Below, in pieces: positions 35,947 to 45,469 of a stretch of 64,000 nt of DNA (position 1 is the stretch's first letter; each line of letters opens with the position of its first letter). A program made the translations under genes and the position numbers. Source of the DNA: UBA1231 sp045123185 (GTDB taxonomy: Bacteria > Bacillota_I > Bacilli_A > ML615J-28 > CAG-313); NCBI GenBank assembly GCA_045123185.1, contig JBGVIL010000174.1:1-64000 (forward strand), read 5' to 3'. Below the pieces are notes generated by a model that did no database searches, was not told where the DNA came from, and was given only the letters and a program-made list of their open reading frames with translations.

Positions 35947-36006
35947 GGTAGTTTTTGGGTAGTTTTTTAGGTATTTTTAGTAGCTTTCGAAAAATTAGGT
36001 ATTTTT
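35947..36006. promoter_or_regulatory. Phased GGTA(G)TTTTT direct repeats upstream of the promoter
   Basis: On plus, GGTAGTTTTT begins at 35947 and 35958, GGTATTTTT at 35970 and 35998, with a degenerate TAGTAGCTTT between. The first three are 11-12 bases apart, about one helix turn. This fits a direct-repeat operator or phased A-tracts that bend the DNA. Confidence 0.6.
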
Positions 36007-36090
36007 GACTTGACAAATGATTCTTTTATTGTTTTTGTTATTTTTACTTACTAAGTGAATTTTTCCTATCTTTAAATTCTATGTAAAATA

Positions 36091-36122
36091 AAAATATTGG
36101 TAACTTGGTTACCAATATTTTT
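36091..36122 (-). terminator. Terminator of the CBS-domain gene
   Basis: Arms AAAATATTGGTAAC and GTTACCAATATTTT around a short loop, with T run in the minus direction. Confidence 0.9.
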
Positions 36123-36127
36123 TAGTT

Positions 36128-36541
36128 TTAATTTGAATTTTTCATTGTTACATCATAGAAATAAGTAATAATATCTTGACGTGTAACAATACCGATGAAC
36201 ATATTTCGGTCATCAACAACAGGCACAAAGTTTTGTGTTTTAGAGACATTTATTAGGTCTTGAATATTAGAGTTTACTTTGATTGCTGCGTTGTCTCTGA
36301 AGCGTTTTATATTAGTAATATTAATGTCTTCTGAGTCAATTAAATCAAACTCTCCAAGTTGTTTTATGTGCCACAAAATGTCACCTTCAGAAAGTGTTCC
36401 TATATACTCACCAGTCTTAGAAATAATTGGGATTGATGAATATCTGTGTACTTCCATTTTTTCCATAGCTTGTCTTAAACTATAGTTCTCAACTAAGTAC
36501 TCCACTGTTGCTTTAGGTTTTAGGAAAAATAAAATGTTCAT
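36128..36541 (-). CDS. CBS-domain pair protein
   Basis: 137 residues forming two CBS domains: VENYSLRQAMEKMEVHRYSSIPII.KTGEYIGTLSEGDILWHI and NSNIQDLINVSKTQNFVPVVDDRNMFIGIVTRQDIITYF. Such Bateman modules bind adenine nucleotides and regulate partner proteins. No fused effector is present. It lies two bases after the AlkD-like gene, so it is co-transcribed with it. Confidence 0.85.
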   Translation of the reverse strand: MNILFFLKPKATVEYLVENYSLRQAMEKMEVHRYSSIPIISKTGEYIGTLSEGDILWHIKQLGEFDLIDSEDINITNIKRFRDNAAIKVNSNIQDLINVSKTQNFVPVVDDRNMFIGIVTRQDIITYFYDVTMKNSN

Positions 36542-36543
36542 GT

Positions 36544-37227
36544 TTATCCTTTCTTTTTTATTTTTAGTGTTTTTAAATAATCTTTTTTAGTTTGAGTAAT
36601 ACGATAACTTTCATTTGCTTTTTGAATTGTTTTATTATGAACAAAAGTATTTAATTTATTTCCTTCTAACAAACTCAATGTTTTATCATAATAGTTAATT
36701 AATGAAGTTGCGAAAAGCCATGAAGAAGCCATATTAATATAATACTCTTCTGTTTGAATATTTGATACCAGTTCTAATACTTGATCAATATATTCATCTT
36801 TTAGAAAATAACTCATTAGTGTTATAATACCAAATCGAACTTTATAAGTTTCGTTAGATTTAAGCCATAATTTTATTTCTTCAAATAATATATCTAAATT
36901 ACTTATAAATACCTTTGATCTTTTAACCATTGAATCACAAACAGCCCAGTTAGTTACATATGGTAAAAACTCATTAACTAGCTCAATTAACTCTTCTTGA
37001 GTTGTTTTAAGTCTTGCTAGAATAAAACCATGTAATAAGTTTTCTTCATGATACTTATGAGGTAACTCTTTTAAGAAAGACATATGTTTATTTTTCTTAA
37101 TCATTTGTCTTGCAAGTTCTTTAATATCAGGAGTACGACAGCCAATTACTTCTTCTTTAATTCCTGGTATTAAACTTTTAGTAAATTCTATTAATCCTTT
37201 TTCTTGTTTTTTTAATAATTCATCCAT
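36544..37227 (-). CDS. AlkD-like DNA alkylation repair protein
   Basis: 227 residues of HEAT-like helices. VTNWAVCDSMVKR carries the Trp and catalytic-type Asp of AlkD DNA glycosylases, and SSWLFATSLINYY the later Trp. AlkD removes bulky or cationic alkyl bases. It is placed 20 bases after the cardiolipin synthase gene and before the CBS gene. Confidence 0.85.
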   Translation of the reverse strand: MDELLKKQEKGLIEFTKSLIPGIKEEVIGCRTPDIKELARQMIKKNKHMSFLKELPHKYHEENLLHGFILARLKTTQEELIELVNEFLPYVTNWAVCDSMVKRSKVFISNLDILFEEIKLWLKSNETYKVRFGIITLMSYFLKDEYIDQVLELVSNIQTEEYYINMASSWLFATSLINYYDKTLSLLEGNKLNTFVHNKTIQKANESYRITQTKKDYLKTLKIKKKG

Positions 37228-37247
37228 TGTATTGTAATATCCCCTTT

Positions 37248-38780
37248 CTATAATAACGGTGAAAATAATTTAATAATTGAAACGAATAATCGTTTAATTA
37301 ATCCATGTTTTGGAATATCATCTAATTTAATATTCTTTGATTTTTCAAGTGTATCATTAAAATCTTGTAACATATCATTATAACAATCTGGTTTATACAT
37401 CCAACATGCACATTCAAAGTGATGAACAAAACTACGATAATCTAAATTGATTGTTCCAACAATTGCTTTGTCATCATCAGTTAAAATTGTTTTTGAATGA
37501 ATAAAGCCTGGTAAATACTCGTAAATTTTTACGCCTGATTCAATTAGTGTTTTATAATTTGATTTAGTTATCAAAGAAATAATCTTTTTATCTGGAATAT
37601 GCGGAACAATAATCTTAACATCAACACCACGTTTAGCTGCAAGTTCTAAACTATGAATCATATTATAATCTACGATCAAATATGGTGTTGTAATATATAA
37701 ATATTTATTAGCTTGATTAATTAAATTTAAATAAGTGTTTTCACCAATATGGTCTTCATAAAGTGGTAATGGTCCATCACCAAATACTTGAACAAAACCA
37801 CTTGAGTCTTGTTTATTTGATTCAATAATATATTCTTCAAATTGTTCAGTTTTGTTTTTAGAGAATACATTCCACATTTCTAAGAATAAAATTAACATAT
37901 TCTTAACACCAGTACCTTGTAACATAATCCCATTGTCTTTCCAATGTCCATATGGATGGATTTTGTTGATGTATTCATCTGCAATATTAATTCCACCAAT
38001 AAAGCCGTATTCACCATCAACAATTAATAATTTACGGTGATCACGGTTATTATGAACAACTGTAATAATTGGATTATATTTGTTAAAAATTGTACACTTT
38101 ATTCCTTTTTTAATTAGAGTCTTATAATACTTTCTTGGTAAATGTTTCATTGAACCAATATCATCATAAAGAATTCTAACTTCAATTCCTTCTTTAACCT
38201 TTTGTTCTAATAAATCTACTAATGTATCTAACATATAACCTGGTGACATAATGAATGTTTCAATAAAGACATATTTTCTCGCAGCTTTAATTTTATTTAA
38301 CATTTCATCAAACATTGTCTCACCATCTTTAAAGTATATTGTTTTTGTATTTTTAGATAAATGTTGATGTGATGTTTTATATATATACTTAGATTGATTA
38401 TAGGCAATTTGTGATAGTGATTTTAATTCTTTTACTTCATCTTTATTAAGTTGATATTTTTGGTTTGCGTCTTCTATAATTTGCATAAACTTCTTACGAT
38501 ACTTTTTAGTAATAATTGGTTTAGCAAACATGATATAAGATAATAAACCAGGAATTGGTAGTATTAATATAAATAGTATCCAAGGTATCTTATATGATGG
38601 ACTACCATTTTTATTTAAGATAAAAAGTAATAAAAGATAGCTAATAATGTTTGCACCAAAATACACGTAAATATACTTTTCTGCTAATTGATTAAAAAAG
38701 TATATTGCAATAAAAGTTTGAGCTAATATGAAAATACTTGTAATTACAAATCGACTAAATAGTCTTTTTAAAAATTTCAT
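37248..38780 (-). CDS. cls: Cardiolipin synthase
   Basis: 510 residues. Two N-terminal membrane segments (~8-30, 38-56) with a third near 65-85, then two phospholipase D motifs: HRKLLIVDGEYGFIGGINIADE and HSKTILTDDDKAIVGTINLDYRS. Joins phosphatidylglycerol molecules into cardiolipin at the membrane. Length and layout are typical for ClsA-type enzymes. It lies eight bases after the serine dehydratase gene. Confidence 0.95.
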   Translation of the reverse strand: MKFLKRLFSRFVITSIFILAQTFIAIYFFNQLAEKYIYVYFGANIISYLLLLFILNKNGSPSYKIPWILFILILPIPGLLSYIMFAKPIITKKYRKKFMQIIEDANQKYQLNKDEVKELKSLSQIAYNQSKYIYKTSHQHLSKNTKTIYFKDGETMFDEMLNKIKAARKYVFIETFIMSPGYMLDTLVDLLEQKVKEGIEVRILYDDIGSMKHLPRKYYKTLIKKGIKCTIFNKYNPIITVVHNNRDHRKLLIVDGEYGFIGGINIADEYINKIHPYGHWKDNGIMLQGTGVKNMLILFLEMWNVFSKNKTEQFEEYIIESNKQDSSGFVQVFGDGPLPLYEDHIGENTYLNLINQANKYLYITTPYLIVDYNMIHSLELAAKRGVDVKIIVPHIPDKKIISLITKSNYKTLIESGVKIYEYLPGFIHSKTILTDDDKAIVGTINLDYRSFVHHFECACWMYKPDCYNDMLQDFNDTLEKSKNIKLDDIPKHGLIKRLFVSIIKLFSPLL

Positions 38781-38788
38781 TTATTCAC

Positions 38789-39967
38789 CTATCGTTTGCG
38801 AGCTAAACCGCCAATAGATGTTTCTTTGTATTTATATGATAAATCTAGACCTGTTTGTTTCATTGTATCAATTGCATGATCTAAACTTACATAATGCATC
38901 CCATCAGTTAGTAAAGCATATTTAGCTGCATCAATTGATTTAATTGCTGCAATAGCATTACGTTCGATACATGGAATTTGTACTTGACCATCTACTGGAT
39001 CACAAGTAAGTCCAAGGTGATGTTCTAAAGCAATTTCTGCTGCATATTCAATTTGTTCATTTGTTGCGCCTTGAAGATATGCATAAGCAGCACTAGCCAT
39101 TGCACATGCAACACCAATCTCCCCTTGACATCCTACTTCTGCGCCACTGATTGACGCATTAAATTTACAAATATTTCCAATTAGTCCTGCTATCTTCATA
39201 GCATTAATAATATCTTGATCTGTTTTATTTCTAAATAATTTTGAATATTTAAGTACTGCAGGTAATACTCCACTAGACCCACATGTTGGTGCAGTGACCA
39301 CAATTCCACCACTGCCATTTTCTTCTGCTGTTGCTAAAGCTGCAGCAAATAAATAAGTTGTTTTATTTTCATCATCTAAATGTTGATTATAAAAACTATT
39401 GGCTTTTCGGTGAACATTTAATCGGCCTGGAAGTTTTTCAGTTTTCTTAAGTCCTGTCTCAATTGTCTCTTCCATTTGACGCCAACACTTTAGCAAATGT
39501 TCATCAATATTAGGATCTACTTTATCAATATACTCAAGTAATGTTAGATGTTCTTTTTTACAAGTTTCTAATATTTCATCCATGTTTTTGTCTTGATAAA
39601 TTGCGTCTTCCGCAACTTGTCTATCTTGTCCTAGTTCACTTAAGAAACCACCACCTACACTAAATACTAGCCAATCACCAATTTCTTTTTGGTTTTTAAA
39701 TGCATGTAAGCATAAAGCGTTAGGATGGTAATCATAAACTTTTTGGTAATTAAATAATACTTTAGTGTTTTCTCCTAAAACATCTTTAATAACTTTATCA
39801 GTTAAGTGACCTTTACCAGTTAATGCAAGTGAACCAAAAAGTTCTACAACGAATGAATCTGCTTCTGGATATTTATTCTTAAATATCTCTGCTGCAAGTG
39901 CAGGACCCATTGTGTGTGAGCTAGATGGTCCATGACCAATTTTATAAATATTTTTAATAGAGTCCAT
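38789..39967 (-). CDS. sdaA: L-serine ammonia-lyase, iron-sulfur type
   Basis: 392 residues. It turns L-serine into pyruvate and ammonia with a 4Fe-4S cluster. Motifs: GHGPSSSHTMGPA at the N-terminus, TAPTCGSSGVLPAVL, and the three cluster cysteines in GAEVGCQGEIG, LGLTCDPVDG and VQIPCIERN. The chain holds both the beta and alpha parts in one polypeptide. The enzyme is oxygen-sensitive, so the organism is probably anaerobic. The ammonia made could help feed the ammonia-dependent carbamoyl phosphate synthase predicted below. Confidence 0.95.
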   Translation of the reverse strand: MDSIKNIYKIGHGPSSSHTMGPALAAEIFKNKYPEADSFVVELFGSLALTGKGHLTDKVIKDVLGENTKVLFNYQKVYDYHPNALCLHAFKNQKEIGDWLVFSVGGGFLSELGQDRQVAEDAIYQDKNMDEILETCKKEHLTLLEYIDKVDPNIDEHLLKCWRQMEETIETGLKKTEKLPGRLNVHRKANSFYNQHLDDENKTTYLFAAALATAEENGSGGIVVTAPTCGSSGVLPAVLKYSKLFRNKTDQDIINAMKIAGLIGNICKFNASISGAEVGCQGEIGVACAMASAAYAYLQGATNEQIEYAAEIALEHHLGLTCDPVDGQVQIPCIERNAIAAIKSIDAAKYALLTDGMHYVSLDHAIDTMKQTGLDLSYKYKETSIGGLARKR

Positions 39968-40056
39968 AATTGTCTCCTTTTTTTTCTAAATTTGTAAATT
40001 CATTATATATTTATATTATAAACTATAACTTAATTTTTTACAAGATAAATACGATA

Positions 40057-40084
40057 AAAAACAACTCCCATAGGGAGTTGTTTT
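40057..40084 (-). terminator. Terminator of the vWA lipoprotein gene
   Basis: Perfect arms AAAACAACTCCC / GGGAGTTGTTTT around ATAG-type loop. Confidence 0.9.
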
Positions 40085-40099
40085 ATAAGATATATATAA

Positions 40100-41605
40100 T
40101 TATTGTTGTTTAATTAAATTAGAATTTGCAACTTTTTTAACAAGTGAAATAAATTCTTGTTTATACAAATCATTACCAATAGTTGTTAAACTTTCTAATC
40201 GTTCAATAACACTTGTTAAACTTGCAGATGCTTTATATTCTGAATCTCTTAAAATCAATGAGAATTCTACTAAACAGCTTACAAAGATAAAATCTTCAGA
40301 AACTTCTTCATTAATTTCTTCTACACAGAAAGTATCAAAAATAGATTTAGATACATCAGTTTGTGGGTCTTTGTAATTAATTGTAATATCTAGAATTTTT
40401 GAATTAGCACTAAAATTACTTTGATTATTAAGTTTTACTTCATAAGTCACAACTGTTGTATGTCCTGTTCCTACTTCACCTGAATCAGCTTCTTGATTAT
40501 TAAATTCATCTTCAGTTAATTGTTTATTTTCATAACCAATTACACGGTATTCAGAAATAATCTCTGGATTAAACTCTACTTTTACTTTAACATCTTTTGC
40601 AATTGTAAGTAATGTCGTTGCAAGATCTTCTGTTAATACTTTTCTTGCTTCAATAAGTGAATCAATGTATGCGTAATTACCATTTCCATGCATTGCTAAA
40701 GTTTCAACCATATCATCTTGATAATTACCCATACCAACACCTAATACTGATAAGTAAACACCACTATTTAATTGTTGTTGTACTTGAGCTTTTAACTCTT
40801 CATTTGAAGAAGGCCCAATATTAAAGTCACCATCAGTTGCAAGAATGATACGGTTATTTCCACCTTGAATGTAATGTTGTTTTGCAACATCATAAGCCAT
40901 TTGTAATCCTGATGAACCAGATGTGCCACCACCAGCTTTTAAACCATTAATTACATTAATGATTGTTTGTCTATTGGAAACAGCACATCCAGATAGATGT
41001 GTTTTAACTCCACTTGCATAAGTAACAATTGAAATTAAATCATTATCATTTAATCCATCAAGCATAAGAGGAAAAGCTTTTTTAATTAAACCAAGTTTTT
41101 CTTCAGTTGCCATAGAACCTGATATATCAATTAAAAATACTAAATTATTTCGAATGTTTTGACTTAGTTCTACTGTTTTTGATTTAACTCCAATTGTAAT
41201 TAAATTAGTTTCTGGATTCCATGGAGTTTCCATCATATTTGCTGTAATACTAAAGTCTTCGCCATCATTTGGTTCTGGTAAGTCATAACTAAAGTAATTG
41301 ATTAATTCATCAGTCTTTATAATATCACCATTGATTGGTAGATTACGTTCAATATAACGTCTTAGATTAGAATAACTTCCTGTATTTGAATCTAATCTAA
41401 AGAAAGTGTTATTTTGTTCATTTGTTGAAATAAATGGTAACTCAGTTATCTCATTGTAACCTTCACCTTTAACTAGTTCATCTTCAGGCGAAATTGGTGA
41501 ATAACTAGGTCCATATGAACCATCAAAATTGTCAGCTTTATTACTACATCCAACAAATACAAATAAAAACATCATTAAAATAAATATAGAAAATACTTTT
41601 TTCAT
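40100..41605 (-). CDS. YfbK-like von Willebrand factor A lipoprotein
   Basis: About 501 residues. Lipobox VFVGC near Cys20. An N-terminal vWF_A-like region (FFRLDSNTGSYSNLRRYIE...DELINYFSYDLP) precedes a vWA domain with the metal-site motif LIDISGSMATEEK and the second ligand in GGGTSGSSGL; a DUF3520-like C-terminus follows. Homologs such as YfbK are cell-surface proteins of unclear function. The GTG at 41614 lies inside the GAGGTG ribosome site, so the ATG at 41605 is preferred. Confidence 0.85.
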   Translation of the reverse strand: MKKVFSIFILMMFLFVFVGCSNKADNFDGSYGPSYSPISPEDELVKGEGYNEITELPFISTNEQNNTFFRLDSNTGSYSNLRRYIERNLPINGDIIKTDELINYFSYDLPEPNDGEDFSITANMMETPWNPETNLITIGVKSKTVELSQNIRNNLVFLIDISGSMATEEKLGLIKKAFPLMLDGLNDNDLISIVTYASGVKTHLSGCAVSNRQTIINVINGLKAGGGTSGSSGLQMAYDVAKQHYIQGGNNRIILATDGDFNIGPSSNEELKAQVQQQLNSGVYLSVLGVGMGNYQDDMVETLAMHGNGNYAYIDSLIEARKVLTEDLATTLLTIAKDVKVKVEFNPEIISEYRVIGYENKQLTEDEFNNQEADSGEVGTGHTTVVTYEVKLNNQSNFSANSKILDITINYKDPQTDVSKSIFDTFCVEEINEEVSEDFIFVSCLVEFSLILRDSEYKASASLTSVIERLESLTTIGNDLYKQEFISLVKKVANSNLIKQQ

Positions 41606-41660
41606 TATTATCACCTCAATTAATATAACGTAATAAATAAAGTTTTTATTGGAAATTTAT

Positions 41661-41692
41661 AAAAAAAGATAGAACTTTTTTTAGTTCTATCT
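41661..41692 (-). terminator. Terminator of the threonine aldolase gene
   Basis: Arms AGATAGAACT / AGTTCTATCT, followed by seven T in the minus direction. Overlaps the stop codon. Confidence 0.9.
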
Positions 41693-42715
41693 ATTAATTA
41701 GCTTTTCAATAATATCTAATGTATTATCAATATCTTCTTTTGTTGTCTTAAAACTTGTTACAAATCGAATTACTGTATCTTCTTCTCTTTCTTCCCAAGT
41801 TTCACATAAAATTTCTTCTTTTAATGCAGCTACTACTTCTTTTTTAAAGATTGGGAAGATTTGATTTGTTGATGAGTTCATTAACATTTCAACGCCAAGT
41901 TTTTTTAATTCTTTTTGTAAGTGTTCAGCATGTTTATTTTCTTCTTCAGCAATCTTAATAAATAAATTATCTTCAAATAGTGTTAAGAATTCAATTCCTA
42001 AAATAAACCCTTTTGCAGTCATACCACCAAAATGTTTAATTGAATATCTAAATTCACTTTTTAATTCATTATTAATAATTACTAATGCTTCCCCATGTGT
42101 TAAACCATTTTTAGTTCCACCAATATAGAATGCATCTACTAAATCACTTAAATCTTTAATTTTATAATCACATTCTTTAGAAGCTAATGCTGCACCTAGT
42201 CTTGCACCATCCATGAATAAGTATAAGTTGTGTTCTTTACAAAAGTTAGATAATTCTTCTAATTCTTTATATTTATAGATCGTACCAAATTCTGTTGAAT
42301 TTGAAATATAAACCATTTTAGGTTTAACCATGTGTTCATCAGTATGACTTTTAATTACTTTTTCTAAATCACATACTTGCATTTTACCTAAAACATTTGG
42401 TACAGTTAATATCTTATGACCACTTTGTTCAATTGTTCCTGTTTCATGAACGTTGATATGTCCTGAATCACAACTAACAACTGCTTCATATGGTTTTAAT
42501 GCATGGGAAATTAATACTTTATTAGTAATAGTTCCACCAGCTAAAAAGTGAATATCAGCATTTTCACATTGAATTGTTTCTTTAATTAAATCACTTGCTT
42601 GTTTTGAGTATTCATCTAAACCATATCCTACAAATGTTAATTCATTTAATTCAACAAGTTTAGATAATACTTTAGGATGAGCAATTGCGGAATAATCATT
42701 TTTTAAATTTATCAT
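41687..42715 (-). CDS. ltaE: Low-specificity L-threonine aldolase
   Basis: About 342 residues, a PLP fold-type I enzyme that splits threonine to glycine and acetaldehyde. The PLP lysine is in FYIGGTKNGL, the Asp that contacts the cofactor in LYLFMDGARLGAAL, and HINVHETGTIEQSGHKI is typical. The GTG at 42733 overlaps the upstream gene and precedes the AGGAGA ribosome site; the ATG at 42715 is correctly spaced. It follows the Ig-like lipoprotein gene closely. Confidence 0.92.
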   Translation of the reverse strand: MINLKNDYSAIAHPKVLSKLVELNELTFVGYGLDEYSKQASDLIKETIQCENADIHFLAGGTITNKVLISHALKPYEAVVSCDSGHINVHETGTIEQSGHKILTVPNVLGKMQVCDLEKVIKSHTDEHMVKPKMVYISNSTEFGTIYKYKELEELSNFCKEHNLYLFMDGARLGAALASKECDYKIKDLSDLVDAFYIGGTKNGLTHGEALVIINNELKSEFRYSIKHFGGMTAKGFILGIEFLTLFEDNLFIKIAEEENKHAEHLQKELKKLGVEMLMNSSTNQIFPIFKKEVVAALKEEILCETWEEREEDTVIRFVTSFKTTKEDIDNTLDIIEKLINR

Positions 42716-42723
42716 AATTTCTC

Positions 42724-44313
42724 CTAATACCACATGTATTTTCTATCTTCAACTGGTAAGTAAACATATATATGTTCATCGTCTATTTGATTATAATTTA
42801 AATCAACATAACTTGTACCTAAGGCTTTATAAACTACAGGAACATACGCAGTTGGATTATAATTGTATTTACTTGATAGTGTCCCACCACCAGTAATATT
42901 TCCAAACATTTCTCCCCAACCACCTTCATAGTTTAAGTACTCTTGAAAATCGTTATAATGGTTATAAGTGTAGAAAACAAACTTCTCATTTGGGTCGATA
43001 ATTAAATCACCATTTTTATCAAAACGAGCATAGACAATTCTTGCAGCACCACGTTCAATGGAATAACCATTATTGTATTTTACTACTGGATATGATGGAT
43101 CACAGTCTGTACCAGTTGTACCTACATCCATTTCATAATATTGGAATTCTCCACCAATGCCAGAAATATTTGGTAGTGCTGGTTCATATGGATATCTACT
43201 AGTATCACCACTAAATTTAGTATGGTTTACTCTTAAGTATTCTCCCCAAATGGAACTTGATGGTTTAGTCTTTTTAGAAGCAGAATGATTAGCTGGAATA
43301 TCTCCAAATGCAAATACATAAGCCGCAACTTCTTCTAAAACAACATATGCTCCACCTTTATAAATTTTATTAACAATTTCACCTTTATAGTTTAAAACAT
43401 AATATACATTACCATCACTAGAATATAAACAACTTGTATTTCTAATATACATCCCATTTTCCATCGGTCTTACAGGAGATATTGTTGGAGCTTGATCTTG
43501 TTCAGCAATAGATCCACTCATTAAACCATGTAATGAACGATAATAAGAATCTAAGTAACTAGTAGCAGGTTGATAGTTTGCGTAAAACTCATCTTTATTT
43601 ACGTTAACATACGGATCTTTAAAATAATCTTCTTGATAATCTGGATCAATTTGTCCACAACTACACATACCATCAATATATACGTGAGTATGTGCTACAT
43701 AATTAGGATCTTTTTCACCGCATTCACAAACACCATCAATAAATTGATGTTCGTGAGAAACTTCAATTTCAAGAAGAATACTTGTACTTGTAAAATAATT
43801 CACTTTTGCATGAATTACAACCTCACCAGCTTTAACAGCGGTAATTATATTTCCTTCTAATGTAATACAGTCTTTTCCTGATGTTACTACATATTCAACA
43901 TCATCAAGATATTCTAATGGATTAACGGTCGGAATTAATTCAGTTACTTCACCAACTTTAATTTTATTGTTAGATAAATTTAAGGTAATTTTAACTTCTT
44001 CTTGAACTCTTGGCAATACAATAATTACAATGGTATCTTTATAACTTCCAATAGTTACTGTTATTATTGACTCACCTTGAACACGTCCTGTTACGATACC
44101 TTCTTCATCAACAATCGTAGAAACACTCGATGAGGTCCATACAGCTTCTCCAGTTACTGTTTCAGATGTTTCATAGTCTAAGTCTACTTGTTCACCAACA
44201 TATATTTCGATTCTTTCACCATTTGTTATTTCAAGCGGATCAACAGTTTGTGTACAACCAACTAGTAAAAATAAGAAAGTTAATGTGAATATTATCTTTT
44301 TTAACTGATTCAT
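42724..44313 (-). CDS. Lipoprotein with Ig-like domains and His/Cys repeats
   Basis: 529 residues. Lipobox LVGC (Cys20). Two BIG2-like domains (~25-105 and ~108-185) are followed by two His/Cys units near 186-228 (HEHQFIDGVCECGEKDPNY and HTHVYIDGMCSCGQIDPDY). The C-terminal ~300 residues are unfamiliar, with several WGE/YYEMDVGTTG-like segments and many aromatics. It is a surface protein of unknown ligand. Here the His/Cys units lie inside the chain, not right behind the lipobox. Confidence 0.75.
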   Translation of the reverse strand: MNQLKKIIFTLTFLFLLVGCTQTVDPLEITNGERIEIYVGEQVDLDYETSETVTGEAVWTSSSVSTIVDEEGIVTGRVQGESIITVTIGSYKDTIVIIVLPRVQEEVKITLNLSNNKIKVGEVTELIPTVNPLEYLDDVEYVVTSGKDCITLEGNIITAVKAGEVVIHAKVNYFTSTSILLEIEVSHEHQFIDGVCECGEKDPNYVAHTHVYIDGMCSCGQIDPDYQEDYFKDPYVNVNKDEFYANYQPATSYLDSYYRSLHGLMSGSIAEQDQAPTISPVRPMENGMYIRNTSCLYSSDGNVYYVLNYKGEIVNKIYKGGAYVVLEEVAAYVFAFGDIPANHSASKKTKPSSSIWGEYLRVNHTKFSGDTSRYPYEPALPNISGIGGEFQYYEMDVGTTGTDCDPSYPVVKYNNGYSIERGAARIVYARFDKNGDLIIDPNEKFVFYTYNHYNDFQEYLNYEGGWGEMFGNITGGGTLSSKYNYNPTAYVPVVYKALGTSYVDLNYNQIDDEHIYVYLPVEDRKYMWY

Positions 44314-44388
44314 ACTTATTCTCCTAATTTATTTCTTTTATATTGTATCATACTTTACATATTTTGCAAAACATAATAATAACAATAA

Positions 44389-44417
44389 AAACACTTTGTA
44401 TTTTTTACAAAGTGTTT
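44389..44417 (-). terminator. Terminator of the Fic gene
   Basis: Arms AAACACTTTGTA / TACAAAGTGTTT, then T run in the minus direction. Confidence 0.88.
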
Positions 44418-44435
44418 AATTTTAAAATTAATTAC

Positions 44436-45419
44436 CTAAAGTTTTATATACCTTTGGTTCTTACTATTTGGTTTATCTTCTAATGACATCACAACAAAAT
44501 GATTTTCAATAGCTGGATTTAAGTAACTTTTTCTCAATGTTTCTTTTGTTTTAATTCCTAGCATAATCATCAAATCATTAGCAGAATAAGGGATTCCAAC
44601 CTCCATAATCTCTAATAACCTGTTCATTTGATCTGAAATATTTTTACTTTCTTTTTCAACACTAGTCGCAACTTCATCTAAAGTTTTATCAATCATGTTA
44701 AGCATAAATTCAATAAACTCATTTGAATTGCCATTTTTATGGCATTCAGCTATTTTATCATAATACATTGACTGATATTTTTGAATCTGAGATTCAAGTG
44801 GAATATATTCAAAGATTGGATTCCATTTACTTAATATGACATTTTGCCACAATCTTGCGATTCTTCCATTACCATCACCAAATGGGTGGATAAAAACAAA
44901 TTCATAATGAAAGACACAAGATTTAATAATAGTATGGGTTTCATTATCTTTTTTTAACCACTCAAATAATTGACTCATTAATGATGGCACTAATTTTTCT
45001 GGTGGTGCAATAAAAATTACTTTATTTCCGTCAAATACACCTTCAGCATGATTCCGATATTTACCTGCTTCGTTATCAACTAATTCAGTCATAATTCCAT
45101 GTGCTTTTAATAAATCACTTTCACTATAACAATCAAATTGATTTAACATTGAATATACTTTATAAGCATTTTTAACTTCTTGAATTTCTTTTTGAGGTCC
45201 AATTACTAATTTCCCTTCAATTATATCTCTAACTTGATTAATTGAAAGTGAATTTGCTTCTATTGCTAAAGATGAATGAATAGATTTAATTTTATTATTT
45301 TTCCTTAAAATTGGCATTCTCTTCAATGAATTAAACGCAGTTATCTTTCCTATTTTCTCAGTAATTGAAATAGATAATTTCAACATATTTTTTGTTATTT
45401 CAAACGGCGGTTTATACAT
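44436..45419 (-). CDS. Fic-domain protein (AMPylase-type) with internal inhibitory motif
   Basis: About 327 residues. The core motif HPFGDGNGRIARLW is complete. The segment SIHSSLAIEANSLS near residue 50 matches the (S/T)xxxE(G/N)-type inhibitory helix, so this is a class II, self-inhibited Fic enzyme. A winged-helix-like C-terminus (YSANDLMIMLGIKTKETLRKSYLNP) follows, as in many stand-alone Fic proteins. Fic enzymes transfer AMP or related groups to target proteins; the target is unknown. The GTG at 45434 precedes the ribosome site GGGAG, so the ATG at 45419 is chosen. Its promoter bears a triple repeat. Confidence 0.88.
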   Translation of the reverse strand: MYKPPFEITKNMLKLSISITEKIGKITAFNSLKRMPILRKNNKIKSIHSSLAIEANSLSINQVRDIIEGKLVIGPQKEIQEVKNAYKVYSMLNQFDCYSESDLLKAHGIMTELVDNEAGKYRNHAEGVFDGNKVIFIAPPEKLVPSLMSQLFEWLKKDNETHTIIKSCVFHYEFVFIHPFGDGNGRIARLWQNVILSKWNPIFEYIPLESQIQKYQSMYYDKIAECHKNGNSNEFIEFMLNMIDKTLDEVATSVEKESKNISDQMNRLLEIMEVGIPYSANDLMIMLGIKTKETLRKSYLNPAIENHFVVMSLEDKPNSKNQRYIKL

Positions 45420-45437
45420 AATATCAACTCCCACAAT

Positions 45438-45466
45438 ATTATATCACATATTTTAGATAATTTCAA
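45438..45466 (-). promoter_or_regulatory. Fic gene promoter
   Basis: Minus strand: -35 TTGAAA, 17-base spacer, -10 TATAAT, about 18 bases before the ATG. Confidence 0.75.
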
Positions 45467-45469
45467 ATC

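Larger units (their letters stand above)
35757..36090 (-). other. Control region of the surface-protein operon
   Basis: The only gene-free stretch over 300 bases. It holds, from the operon outward, a ~130-base leader, a sigma-A-like promoter, and a set of GGTA(G)TTTTT repeats. No open frame or tRNA is seen. Confidence 0.7.

Noticed and set aside
35757..36090. Riboswitch or small RNA in the leader of the surface operon
   Set aside because: No known riboswitch consensus or terminator-antiterminator pair was found in the ~130-base leader.
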